From Planctomycetota bacterium (GTDB taxonomy: Bacteria > Planctomycetota > Brocadiia > JAJRTI01): DNA of 14,421 nt. Of this stretch, positions 6,295 through 13,275 are shown one piece after another; within the stretch, counting starts at the first letter, position 1; each line of letters starts with the position of its first letter. A program made the position numbers and the translations under genes. The notes beneath the pieces are model-generated. The model saw only the letters and a program-made list of their open reading frames with translations, had not been told where the DNA came from and ran no database searches. The stretch covers positions 1-14,421 of the forward strand of contig JAJRTI010000852.1 of NCBI GenBank assembly GCA_024278415.1, given 5' to 3'.

Positions 6295-6390
6295 AAAGCG
6301 CCGTCAAGCCGGCGCACTCCAGAAGCGAAAAAGCGCCGTCAAGCCGGCGCACTCCAGAAGCGGAAAAGCGCCGTCAAGCCGGCGCTCGGT
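6295..6390 (+). repeat. 35-bp tandem repeat array with palindromic core
   Basis: Units begin at 6295, 6330 and 6365, an exact 35-bp period. Units one and two differ only at their second-last base; the third is cut off after its GCGC core. Each contains GCGCCG, TCAAGC, CGGCGC, a perfect 6-bp hairpin. The whole unit is conserved and there are no variable spacers, so it is not a CRISPR array. It ends just before the candidate promoter of the radical SAM gene. Confidence 0.92.
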
Positions 6391-6394
6391 AAGT

Positions 6395-6424
6395 TTGACC
6401 CCACTCCGAGTGTTCTGGTATACG
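6395..6424 (+). promoter_or_regulatory. Candidate promoter for the radical SAM/cyclase block
   Basis: TTGACC (6395-6400) and TATACG (6419-6424) are separated by 18 bp, the same spacing as the stronger minus-strand promoter at 4758-4787. A start near 6431 would leave a leader of only about 13 nt before the ATG at 6444. The -10 matches the consensus at four of six bases, so this is tentative. Confidence 0.4.
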
Positions 6425-6443
6425 TACGGCCCCAAGTATTTTG

Positions 6444-8006
6444 ATGGTATTCCTCGCATTCGGCCTCGGACCGCCTTTGAGTTCCATCCACCACGAACCG
6501 CGCGCCGGCGTGCCCATCGTGCTCACGGCCGACCGCATCCTCATGGCGGGCTACCGCGCGCTGTTCGATGGCATGGTGAGCGCGAGCCAGACGACCGTGA
6601 CGCCGAGCTTCATGATGAAGCACTTCGTCGCGCCGGCGTTGCCAAGCGATGGCGTGCGCGTGCACCAAGCGCCGTTGGGCCTGCGACGTGTCGAGGCGGC
6701 TCTTGTGGCAGGGGGATGGGGCGCGGACGATGTCGCACTCGTGCGGCCGGAGGATCTGCACCGCGCGATCGGCCCGGCGACGCGGGTCATCGGCTTGTCC
6801 GGCGGCGACCCGACGGGCGTGGGCATGAACAGCAACACGATGGAGGGCATCGTGGGGGGCCGGAACTACCCGTGGCTCTGGTTCACGTGGTTGGCCCGGC
6901 GCGTGCAGCGGCTTCGCGCGGCCGCGCGCGGCGCACGCGTGGTTATGGGCGGGGCTGGCGCATGGCAACTCGTCGATACTGCGACGCGCACCGCGCTTGG
7001 CATCGACCACGTCGTCCTCGGCTATTGCGAGGCGAACATCGCGGACGTTGTGCGCCGGCTTGCAGATGGCGAGGACATGCCGGCCGTCATCGACGGCGAG
7101 GCCGCGGCGGTCGAGTCGGTTCCGCGGGTCCGTGGCGCAACGGTCATGGGCGCGGTGGAAGTGAGCCGCGGGTGCGGACTTGGTTGCCATTTCTGCACCA
7201 TCGGCCGTTCGCCCATGGTGCATCTGCCTGAGGAGACGATCCTGGCGGACGTGGAGACGAACGCGTCCGCGGGCGTGGGCGCGATAGCGCTCGTCACCGA
7301 GGATATGTTCCGCTACGCCGGGAAGGGCATGCAGGTGCAGCCCGATGCGCTGCTTGCGTTGCTCGACAAGATTCGCCGCGTGCCGGGCGTGCGCATGATT
7401 CAGACCGACCATGCGAACATCACGTCCGCCGCCCAGTTCAGCGACGCGCAACTGCGCGAGGCCGCGCGGCTGTTCGTGCCCGAAGGCCGGCGCCATGAGT
7501 TTATCTGGCTCAACCTGGGCATGGAGACCGCGTCGGGCGCGCTGCTCGCGGCCAACGGCGGCCGGGCCAAGATGGGGCCGTTCGCTCCAGAGGACTGGGG
7601 CGACGCGTGCCTCGAACACGTGCGCCGGCTCGCGGCCGCGGGCTTCTTCCCGTTCGTGAGCCTGCTGATGGGCATGCCCGGCGAGACGGAGGACGACGTG
7701 CAGCAGTGCATCCGGTGGGTCGAACAAGTGCGCGACGAGCGGCTCGCTGTCTTCCCGTTGTTTTACGCACCCATCGACGGCCAAAGCGAACCGTTCGGCG
7801 TGAAGGACATGACGCCCGCGCATTGGAAGCTGTTCCGCATGAGCTACGCGCTCAATTTCAAGTGGCTGCCGATGCTTACGTGGGACAACCAGTCGGCTTC
7901 GGGCGTGGCCTGGGCCAAGCGGGCCGCGATCCAAGTCATGGGCCGCGGCCACATGGCCCTTTGGCGCGCGCTGTTCGTGGCGCGCTCAGGCCGGCTGTTC
8001 GCTTAG
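6444..8006 (+). CDS. B12-binding-type radical SAM enzyme next to terpene cyclase
   Basis: 520 aa. The N-terminal 200 residues look like a cobalamin-binding-type alpha/beta domain (VIGLSGGDPTGVG, VVMGGAGAWQLVD, HVVLGYCEANIADVV). Then comes the radical SAM core with VSRGCGLGCHFCTIG, whose CX3CX2C is Cys244, Cys248 and Cys251, followed by a LLMGMPGETEDDV strand. It should generate a 5'-deoxyadenosyl radical; what it modifies is unknown. It is only distantly like the other radical SAM enzyme in this window. The downstream cyclase and prenyl synthase suggest a terpenoid or polyprenyl substrate, in the way HpnP, HpnH and HpnJ act on hopanoids, but I see no basis for giving one of those names. ATG at 6444 was chosen over the adjoining TTG at 6441; neither has a Shine-Dalgarno site, and the first 20 or so residues may not be native. 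Confidence 0.88.
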   Translation: MVFLAFGLGPPLSSIHHEPRAGVPIVLTADRILMAGYRALFDGMVSASQTTVTPSFMMKHFVAPALPSDGVRVHQAPLGLRRVEAALVAGGWGADDVALVRPEDLHRAIGPATRVIGLSGGDPTGVGMNSNTMEGIVGGRNYPWLWFTWLARRVQRLRAAARGARVVMGGAGAWQLVDTATRTALGIDHVVLGYCEANIADVVRRLADGEDMPAVIDGEAAAVESVPRVRGATVMGAVEVSRGCGLGCHFCTIGRSPMVHLPEETILADVETNASAGVGAIALVTEDMFRYAGKGMQVQPDALLALLDKIRRVPGVRMIQTDHANITSAAQFSDAQLREAARLFVPEGRRHEFIWLNLGMETASGALLAANGGRAKMGPFAPEDWGDACLEHVRRLAAAGFFPFVSLLMGMPGETEDDVQQCIRWVEQVRDERLAVFPLFYAPIDGQSEPFGVKDMTPAHWKLFRMSYALNFKWLPMLTWDNQSASGVAWAKRAAIQVMGRGHMALWRALFVARSGRLFA

Positions 8007-8013
8007 CCATGCC

Positions 8014-8069
8014 GGGGACGCGATGCGGAAGCCGTCCGCCGTCCGGCGGACGGATCGCATCGTGTCCCC
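8014..8069. repeat. 56-bp nested hairpin after the radical SAM gene
   Basis: Outer arms GGGGACGCGATGCG (8014-8027) and 8056-8069 pair at 13 of 14 positions. Inside, CCGTCCGCCG (8032-8041) and CGGCGGACGG (8044-8053) pair perfectly around a TC loop. It starts 8 bp beyond the radical SAM stop codon. With no T-run it is not a canonical terminator; it may slow polymerase, protect mRNA ends or be a mobile palindrome. Confidence 0.88.
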
Positions 8070-8104
8070 AGACACATGCCCATGCCATATCAAGACAGCA
8101 TAAA

Positions 8105-8148
8105 GGGGACGCGACGTCCCCCCCTATGGTCCCCCCCAGGGGGGGGAC
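8105..8148 (+). promoter_or_regulatory. G/C-tract structure around the cyclase start codon
   Basis: GGGGAC (8105-8110) faces GTCCCC (8116-8121). Two C7 tracts (8118-8124 and 8131-8137) lie either side of the ATG at 8126 and can each pair with the single G8 tract at 8139-8146. The structures are mutually exclusive and involve the predicted start codon. This may be an RNA switch for translation, a remnant of the repeat seen at 8014, or a sign that the true start is elsewhere. Confidence 0.45.
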
Positions 8149-9928
8149 AGCAGGGAGGGCGCGTATCGCATCATATTCCCATATCTCCCGCGCGTACGCG
8201 CTCGCACGCGAGCGCCTGCTCGCGGAGCAGCACGCGGACGGCTACTGGCCGGGGTGGCTGTCGTCGTCCGCGTTGTCAACCGCGACCGCGGTGAGTGCGT
8301 TGAGTGGGGTATCCAGGGAGCGGTTCGCCGGACTCATCAACCGCGGGCTCGACTGGCTCGAAGCCGACCAGAACGCGGACGGAGGATGGGGCGACACGCC
8401 CGACAGCCCGAGCAACCTGGCCACGACGCTGCTAGTGCGCGCGGCGCTTCGGCTGGGAGAGCGAGAGTTCCCCGGCCAGGCCCAGGCGGACGGATACGTC
8501 GCCGCGCACGCAGGGGCCGCGTTCGCAGACTGGGCCCAAGCGCTCGCGGAGATCTACGGCAAGGACCGCACGTTCGCCGTGCCGATTCTGATGAACGTAG
8601 CGCTATCGCTGGAGGCCGCGGGGGGGGAGGACGCCGAACTGTGGCGCCGCGTCGCGTCGCTGCCGTTCGAGCTGGCGTGCCTGCCGCATGCCGCGTTTCG
8701 CGCGGTGCGGCTGCACGTGGTGAGCTACGCGCTGCCCGCGCTCATTGCGATCGGCCAACTGATCCACGCGCGCCGGCCCACGAGGAATCCCCTGTGGCGC
8801 GCGTTGCGCCACGCGGCCATCGGCCCGACGCTGCGCAAGCTTGAGAAGATTCAGCCCGCGAGCGGCGGGTACCTCGAGGCCACGCCGATCACGAGCTTCG
8901 TTGCGATGAGCCTCGCGGCTGTAGGCCGGGCGGACCACTCTGTCGCGAAGCGAGCGGTCCAGTTCCTGGTGGACTCTGTGCGCGGCGACGGCAGTTGGCC
9001 CATTGACACGAATCTCACGACTTGGGTCACGACGCTGTCCACGATGGCGCTTTCGGCCGGCGGGCATGCGGTGCAAGACAATGGCCGCGCGACCGCGGAG
9101 TGGCTGCTGGCGCAGCAACACAGGGTGGTGCACCCCTACACCAACAGCCCGCCGGGCGGCTGGGCGTGGACGGACCTGTCGGGCGGAGTGCCGGATGCCG
9201 ACGACACGGCCGGCGCGCTGCTCGCGTTGAAGCGGCTCGGGCACGCCCAAGCCGCGGACGCCGCGCGTCCCGCGCTGCGCTGGCTGCTGGGCATCCAAAA
9301 CGCGGACGGCGGCTGGCCCACGTTCTGCCGTGGCTGGGGCAAGCTGCCGTTCGATCGCAGCGCGCCTGACCTGACCGCACACGCGTTGCGCGCGATTGCG
9401 GCCTGGCGCGGCGTGCTCGGCCGCGGCCGGCCGGAACGCGCGATTGCGCGGGGCTTGGAGTATTTGTGCGGCGCACAGCGAGCGGACGGCGCCTGGATCC
9501 CGCTGTGGTTTGGGAACCAGTCCGCGCCCGCGCAGGAGAACCCGGTGTACGGCACGGCCCGAGTCCTCCGCGCGTATGCGGCGCTCGGCCGGAGCGATGC
9601 CGCAGAGGCGCAGGCCGGGGTTGGCTACTTGGAGCGGGTGCAGAACGACGATGGCGGGTGGGGCGGCGCGGCCGGCGCACCGAGCACGATGGAGGAGACC
9701 GCGGTCGCCGTGGAGGCCTTGGCGACTTGGCCGGAGCGCGAGCCGCTCGCGCATGGAGCGCACTGCCTCGCCGGCCGCGTTTTGGCCGGAGGCCTCGACG
9801 AACCTGCGCCCATCGGGCTGTATTTTGCTAAACTGTGGTATTGGGAGCGCCTCTACCCTATAATCTTCAGCGTTGCCGCGTTGGGCCGCATGCTGGGATC
9901 CAGAGGCGAGCGGGGCAGTGGCGCGTGA
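8126..9928 (+). CDS. Squalene-hopene-cyclase-like class II terpene cyclase
   Basis: 600 aa from the ATG at 8126; SHC enzymes are about 630-720. It has prenyltransferase/squalene-oxidase repeats with QW-type motifs: QNADGGWG (from 82), QNADGGWP (from 391), QRADGAW (from 451) and QNDDGGWG (from 506). The catalytic acid motif DXDD is present as DADD at 357-360, close to its place in Alicyclobacillus SHC (374-377). The C-terminal WYWERLYPIIF block also fits. It should protonate a terminal double bond and cyclise a linear polyprenoid at the membrane. The substrate may be squalene or a C30-C35 polyprenyl compound. The start is uncertain: the first 20 or so residues are low-complexity sequence encoded by G/C tracts, homology begins near SHISRAYALARE, and an ATG at 8009 is also in frame. 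Its neighbours are a radical SAM enzyme and a polyprenyl synthase. Confidence 0.88.
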   Translation: MVPPRGGTAGRARIASYSHISRAYALARERLLAEQHADGYWPGWLSSSALSTATAVSALSGVSRERFAGLINRGLDWLEADQNADGGWGDTPDSPSNLATTLLVRAALRLGEREFPGQAQADGYVAAHAGAAFADWAQALAEIYGKDRTFAVPILMNVALSLEAAGGEDAELWRRVASLPFELACLPHAAFRAVRLHVVSYALPALIAIGQLIHARRPTRNPLWRALRHAAIGPTLRKLEKIQPASGGYLEATPITSFVAMSLAAVGRADHSVAKRAVQFLVDSVRGDGSWPIDTNLTTWVTTLSTMALSAGGHAVQDNGRATAEWLLAQQHRVVHPYTNSPPGGWAWTDLSGGVPDADDTAGALLALKRLGHAQAADAARPALRWLLGIQNADGGWPTFCRGWGKLPFDRSAPDLTAHALRAIAAWRGVLGRGRPERAIARGLEYLCGAQRADGAWIPLWFGNQSAPAQENPVYGTARVLRAYAALGRSDAAEAQAGVGYLERVQNDDGGWGGAAGAPSTMEETAVAVEALATWPEREPLAHGAHCLAGRVLAGGLDEPAPIGLYFAKLWYWERLYPIIFSVAALGRMLGSRGERGSGA

Positions 9929-9944
9929 GCCTCTTTCGACTGCT

Positions 9945-9973
9945 GTAGCCGTGCCCGGCAGGGCACGGGCTCT
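9945..9973 (+). repeat. REP-like stem-loop after the cyclase gene
   Basis: GTAG, CCGTGCCC, loop GGCA, GGGCACGG, GCTCT. The perfect 8-bp stem is framed by the same GTAG and GCTCT as the element at 1126-1156, but the inner stem bases differ with full compensation. It lies 16 bp after the cyclase stop. The remaining intergenic bases to 10062 show no further clear signal. Confidence 0.75.
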
Positions 9974-10062
9974 CGCGGCGCGATGCTCGCACGTGCCCGT
10001 TCCAGAGTCGGCCGTACGGTGGCCGGCTTGGGCCTCCCGTTACGCCGCATGAATACACACAC

Positions 10063-11799
10063 ATGACGACCACCACGACCACGACCACCACTTACGCGCC
10101 GGCTTCAACATCGCCTTTTGCGGCCATGAAGCGAGTGCCCCGTGAGGCGCTCGCTCGGCAGGCGATCCGCGCGGAGGCGCATCGCCGGCTGGCTGGGTTG
10201 GGCCGGTGCAAGCCGTTGGGGCAAGCCGACTTGGAGCGGCTGGCGGGGGAGGTGCTGCGCAAGCTCAACCTGAACACGAGCCACCTTGGCTTTGCGATGG
10301 TCGAGGTGGCGAACGCCTTCTGGCGCGACCAATTTGCCGCACTGCCGTTCGACCGGCGCGTGCTGCTGCTGCCCCACTGCCTGCGCAGCGCGGCCGACTG
10401 CCGAGGCACGTACAGCGCGCTGGGGCTGGACTGCGCCGGCTGCGGCGCGTGCGCGCTGAGCAAGTTGAAGGACGAGGCCGAGTCGCTGGGCTACAACGTG
10501 CTTATTGCGGAGGGCACACCGGCCGTGGTGCAAATTGCGCTGAGCGGCCGCGCGGACGGGCTCCTCGGCGTGGCGTGCCTGGACTCACTGGAGAAGGCGT
10601 TCGACCGCGTGGCGCAGCTTGGCGTGCCGCACGTCGCGGTGGCGCTGCTGTGCGACGGGTGCACGGGCACGTCGGTCGAGGTGGACATGGTGCGCCATTG
10701 GATGCGCCTGCGCGCCAAGCCAGCCGCCGCGCGCACGCGCACCTACTTGCCGTTGCTGCGCAAGGCGCGGGACCTCCTCGAACCTGAGGAGTTCGACGTG
10801 CTGCTCGCGGACGCGGCGGCATCGACGGAGTTGAGCCATGACAACGCGCTGGAGGCGACGGAGGCCATTGGGCTGGACTGGCTGCGCAAGGGCGGCAAAC
10901 GCTTCCGGCCGTTCGTCACGCTCGCGAGCTACTCCGCGCTCGTGAGCGGCCACGACGCGCTCGAACCGGACGCGGACCTGACGGAGCTGTTCCCCATCTC
11001 GGTCAAGCGCGTCGCGTTGGCCATGGAGGTCATGCACAAGGCCTCGCTGGTGCACGACGACGTGGAGGACGACGACGCGTTCCGCTACGGCGAAGAGACC
11101 CTGCACCGGCGCTACGGCGTGGCGAACGCGGTCAACATTGGCGACTACTTGATCGGCTTGGGCTACCAACTCGTGTCGTCGATTCAAGACGAACTGGGCG
11201 CCGATTGTGCGGCGGACATCCTGCGCCGGCTGTCGGAGGCGCACCTGCGGCTGTGCCGCGGCCAAGGCGCGGAACTCATGCTCTACAACCAGTGCCTGTG
11301 CCAACTGGACGCGCTGGAGATCATGCGGATCTACGCGCTCAAGACCGCGCCCGCGTTCGAGGTGTCGCTCTCGGCCGGCATCCGCATGGCCCACGCGGCC
11401 CACTTGAGCGACGAGATCGTACGCGCGTTCAGCCGCAGCGTCGGCGTGGCGTACCAGGTGCAGAACGACTTGCAAGACTGGGAGGCCGACGGCAACAACA
11501 AGCTGCTGGCCGGCCAAGACGTGCGGTCTGGCCGGCGCACGGTGCTGCTCGCGTTCGCTCTGGACGGCTGCGCCGGCCATGCGAAGAACCGGCTCATCGA
11601 CTTGGTCGAATCCCAGAGCCACGATCCCGACTCGCTCCAGCAGATGCGCGACCTGTTCGAGGCGACCGGAGCGTTCGGCAAGGCGCGGCAGCTTGTGGAC
11701 AAATATCGCACGCGCGCCAAAGGCCTGGCCGACGAGGTGGAGCCCGACATCATGGGCGACCTAATGCGATTCATCGCGGACGTGCTGCTCGGCGCGTGA
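10063..11799 (+). CDS. DUF116 - trans-polyprenyl diphosphate synthase fusion
   Basis: 578 aa, two domains. Residues about 95-215 match DUF116, a Cys-rich, probably Fe-S-binding domain: His105-Cys106, Cys113, Cys124/127/130 (CAGCGAC), Cys172 and Cys197/200 (CDGC). Residues about 235-578 are a class I trans-prenyl synthase: KGGKRFRP, first Asp-rich motif D332-D333-VE-D336, GQGAEL, and a second motif reading NDLQD (Asn468, Asp469, Asp472) where most enzymes have DDxxD. It should condense isopentenyl diphosphate onto an allylic diphosphate. Small residues Ala327 and Ser328 at -5 and -4 before the first motif suggest a long product, beyond C20. The N-terminus carries nine threonines; an ATG at 10126 (MKRVPRE) is an alternative start without them. 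Neither start has a Shine-Dalgarno site. It follows the cyclase by 134 bp and may supply its substrate; how the Fe-S-type domain helps is unknown. Confidence 0.9.
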   Translation: MTTTTTTTTTYAPASTSPFAAMKRVPREALARQAIRAEAHRRLAGLGRCKPLGQADLERLAGEVLRKLNLNTSHLGFAMVEVANAFWRDQFAALPFDRRVLLLPHCLRSAADCRGTYSALGLDCAGCGACALSKLKDEAESLGYNVLIAEGTPAVVQIALSGRADGLLGVACLDSLEKAFDRVAQLGVPHVAVALLCDGCTGTSVEVDMVRHWMRLRAKPAAARTRTYLPLLRKARDLLEPEEFDVLLADAAASTELSHDNALEATEAIGLDWLRKGGKRFRPFVTLASYSALVSGHDALEPDADLTELFPISVKRVALAMEVMHKASLVHDDVEDDDAFRYGEETLHRRYGVANAVNIGDYLIGLGYQLVSSIQDELGADCAADILRRLSEAHLRLCRGQGAELMLYNQCLCQLDALEIMRIYALKTAPAFEVSLSAGIRMAHAAHLSDEIVRAFSRSVGVAYQVQNDLQDWEADGNNKLLAGQDVRSGRRTVLLAFALDGCAGHAKNRLIDLVESQSHDPDSLQQMRDLFEATGAFGKARQLVDKYRTRAKGLADEVEPDIMGDLMRFIADVLLGA

Positions 11800-11901
11800 C
11801 GCGGTGCTCTTCTGAGCGGAACGCGTTTGCGTTCCGACGGACGGAGTAGCCGCAGCCGCCCGCCAGACGGCGGGACGCTCGCTTGAAGGTTCGCGCCGCG
11901 C

Positions 11902-11928
11902 CCCGCATGCTGGCGCATGCGGCTACCG
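11902..11928 (-). repeat. REP-like stem-loop, exact inverted copy of 1126-1152
   Basis: 27 of 27 bases are the reverse complement of 1126-1152, almost 11 kb away. The stem is CCGCATGC/GCATGCGG with loop TGGC on the plus strand. On the minus strand it reads GTAG then stem, but the sequence after the stem is G-rich and lacks GCTCT. Confidence 0.9.
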
Positions 11929-11977
11929 TAACTACCGCGTCTTCCGCGTCTTCGAAATGCGTACACAAAGCGTTCCG

Positions 11978-11984
11978 AAAGGAG
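11978..11984 (+). promoter_or_regulatory. Strong ribosome binding site
   Basis: AAAGGAG lies seven bases before the ATG at 11992 and fixes that start. Strong sites like this are missing from most genes in the left two thirds of the window but occur before all three genes of this operon. Confidence 0.85.
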
Positions 11985-11991
11985 TCAAACG

Positions 11992-13260
11992 ATGAAAACG
12001 GCGACAGGGTTGATGTTGGGTGTGGCGCTGATGCTTGCGGCCGGCCCGGCCGCGGCCGATGATTGGCCGCAGTTCCGCGGCCCCAATCGGGACGGCAAGT
12101 CGAGTGAGACGGGCTTGCTGAAGCAGTGGCCGGCCAGCGGGCCGAAGAAGCTCTGGACCGCAACGGGCTGCGGCAAGGGCTTCGGCAGCGTGTCGGTGGC
12201 CGGCGGCGGGGTCTACACCATGGGCACGATCGGCCAGGACATGTGTGTGATCGCGTTCGACCTGAACGGCAAGAAGAAATGGCAGAAAGCCATTGGCCCG
12301 AACTTCGATCGGGCGCGGGCTGGCAAGAGGACCAGCTACCGGGGCTATGCCGGTTCGAGGTCCACGCCCACGTACGATGCCGGCAAGCTCTACGTCGAGA
12401 CGCCCATGACCGACGTGGCCTGTCTTGACGCGGCAACGGGCGAGATCCTTTGGAGTATTGACATGTACAAGAAGTTTGGGGCTCGGAACAGCATCTGGGC
12501 GATGGCCGAGTCTCTGCTCGTGGTGGGCGAGAAGGTTATCCTGCAACCCGCCGGCCCGAATGCCGGCGTCGTGGCCGTCAACAAAGCTGACGGGAGTGTC
12601 ATCTGGAAGTCGGCGGGCATCGACGACGCGCCGGGGTACGCCTCGCCGGTCGTCGTGGACCACGGCGGCAGGCAACTGCTCCTCATCATGTCCAAGAGCC
12701 ACGCGGTGGGGCTCGACTTGGCGACCGGCAAAGTGCTCTGGAAGCATTACTATCAGAACAAGTGGTGGGTGAACGCGACGAACCCCATCTACTACCAGGG
12801 CTACGTGTTCATTTCGAGCGGCTACGGCCTGGGCTCCGCGCTGCTGAAGCTGAACGACGCGGGCACCAAAGCGACCGGGGTGTGGAGTTCGAAGACGCTT
12901 GACGACCACCACGGCGGTGTGGTTCAGGTGGGCGGTTATGTATACGGCTGCGACAGCAACGGCCGCGGCCGGTGGTATTGCATGGACATCATGACGGGCG
13001 AAGTGGCTGCGAAGGCCGTCGGGAAGATCGGCAAGGGCTCTTGCGTGTACGCCGACGGCATGCTGTACTGTTACGCGGAAAAGGGCGGCGTGGTCAGCCT
13101 TGTGCGGGCGACGCCGGGAGGCCTGCGGGTCGTGAGCCGGTTCGCCATCCCCAACGCAGGCGGCGACAGGCGCGTTTGGGCCCATCCGGCCATCAGCAAC
13201 GGCGTGCTCTACTTGCGACACCAGAATTCGCTGCACGCGTACGACATCAAGGCTCGCTAA
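11992..13260 (+). CDS. Exported PQQ-like beta-propeller repeat protein
   Basis: 422 aa. The first 22 residues are a clear Sec signal peptide (MKTATG, hydrophobic LMLGVALMLAAG, then AAA-DD). The mature protein begins DWPQFRGPNRDGKS, the signature of the many PQQ-like/BamB-like propeller proteins of Planctomycetota and Verrucomicrobiota. Repeats of the form LDAATGEILW, VNKADGSVIW and LDLATGKVLW mark propeller blades. There are no obvious active-site residues for a quinoprotein dehydrogenase, so a binding or scaffold role outside the cytoplasm is more likely than an enzyme. It is the first of three genes: 15 bp separate it from the next, and 24 bp separate that one from the third. As all three appear exported, the propeller may bind or assemble the two tube-like proteins; this is inference. 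Confidence 0.9.
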   Translation: MKTATGLMLGVALMLAAGPAAADDWPQFRGPNRDGKSSETGLLKQWPASGPKKLWTATGCGKGFGSVSVAGGGVYTMGTIGQDMCVIAFDLNGKKKWQKAIGPNFDRARAGKRTSYRGYAGSRSTPTYDAGKLYVETPMTDVACLDAATGEILWSIDMYKKFGARNSIWAMAESLLVVGEKVILQPAGPNAGVVAVNKADGSVIWKSAGIDDAPGYASPVVVDHGGRQLLLIMSKSHAVGLDLATGKVLWKHYYQNKWWVNATNPIYYQGYVFISSGYGLGSALLKLNDAGTKATGVWSSKTLDDHHGGVVQVGGYVYGCDSNGRGRWYCMDIMTGEVAAKAVGKIGKGSCVYADGMLYCYAEKGGVVSLVRATPGGLRVVSRFAIPNAGGDRRVWAHPAISNGVLYLRHQNSLHAYDIKAR

Positions 13261-13275
13261 AGGAAGGAGAAGGCC

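Larger units (their letters stand above)
5933..6443. other. Repeat-rich intergenic region between divergent blocks
   Basis: 511 bp with no supportable gene. Open frames here consist of translated repeats and have no recognisable domain. It lies between the minus-strand URO-D gene and the plus-strand radical SAM gene, so it must hold both promoters. It contains an inverted copy of the 35-bp repeat core (6031-6056), a 10-bp inverted repeat (6090-6127), CGCATCCG and CGGATGCG as another small inverted pair (near 6171 and 6226), the 35-bp array (6295-6390) and a candidate promoter (6395-6424). Confidence 0.7.
11800..11991. other. Intergenic region with three stem-loops
   Basis: 192 bp between the prenyl synthase and the propeller gene. 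In order: CGGAACGC, GTTT, GCGTTCCG (11817-11836), a perfect 8-bp stem; CCCGCC, AGAC, GGCGGG (11859-11874), preceded by GTAGCCGC at 11846; then the REP-like element at 11902-11928. None has a T-tract. I see no clear promoter for the next operon. Confidence 0.7.

Noticed and set aside
6295..6390. Possible CRISPR array
   Set aside because: The full 35-bp unit is conserved with no variable spacer, there are fewer than three complete units, and no cas gene is nearby.
6339..7952. Long minus-strand open frame over the plus-strand radical SAM gene
   Set aside because: It is antisense to the CX3CX2C radical SAM gene; its composition is His/Arg/Ala-rich and it begins within intergenic repeats on the other side.
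6444..8006. Assignment as HpnP (hopanoid C-2 methylase) or HpnJ
   Set aside because: Domain order is compatible, but I recognise no specific signature beyond the generic B12/radical SAM layout.
8014..8069. Rho-independent terminator after the radical SAM gene
   Set aside because: The hairpin is strong, but no T-run follows and the next gene on the same strand is close; it is listed as a repeat instead.
8076..8294. Alternative cyclase start in another frame (ATG at 8076 or 8082)
   Set aside because: That frame leaves the cyclase frame; using it would need a frameshift in the G/C homopolymers, which is possible but not shown.
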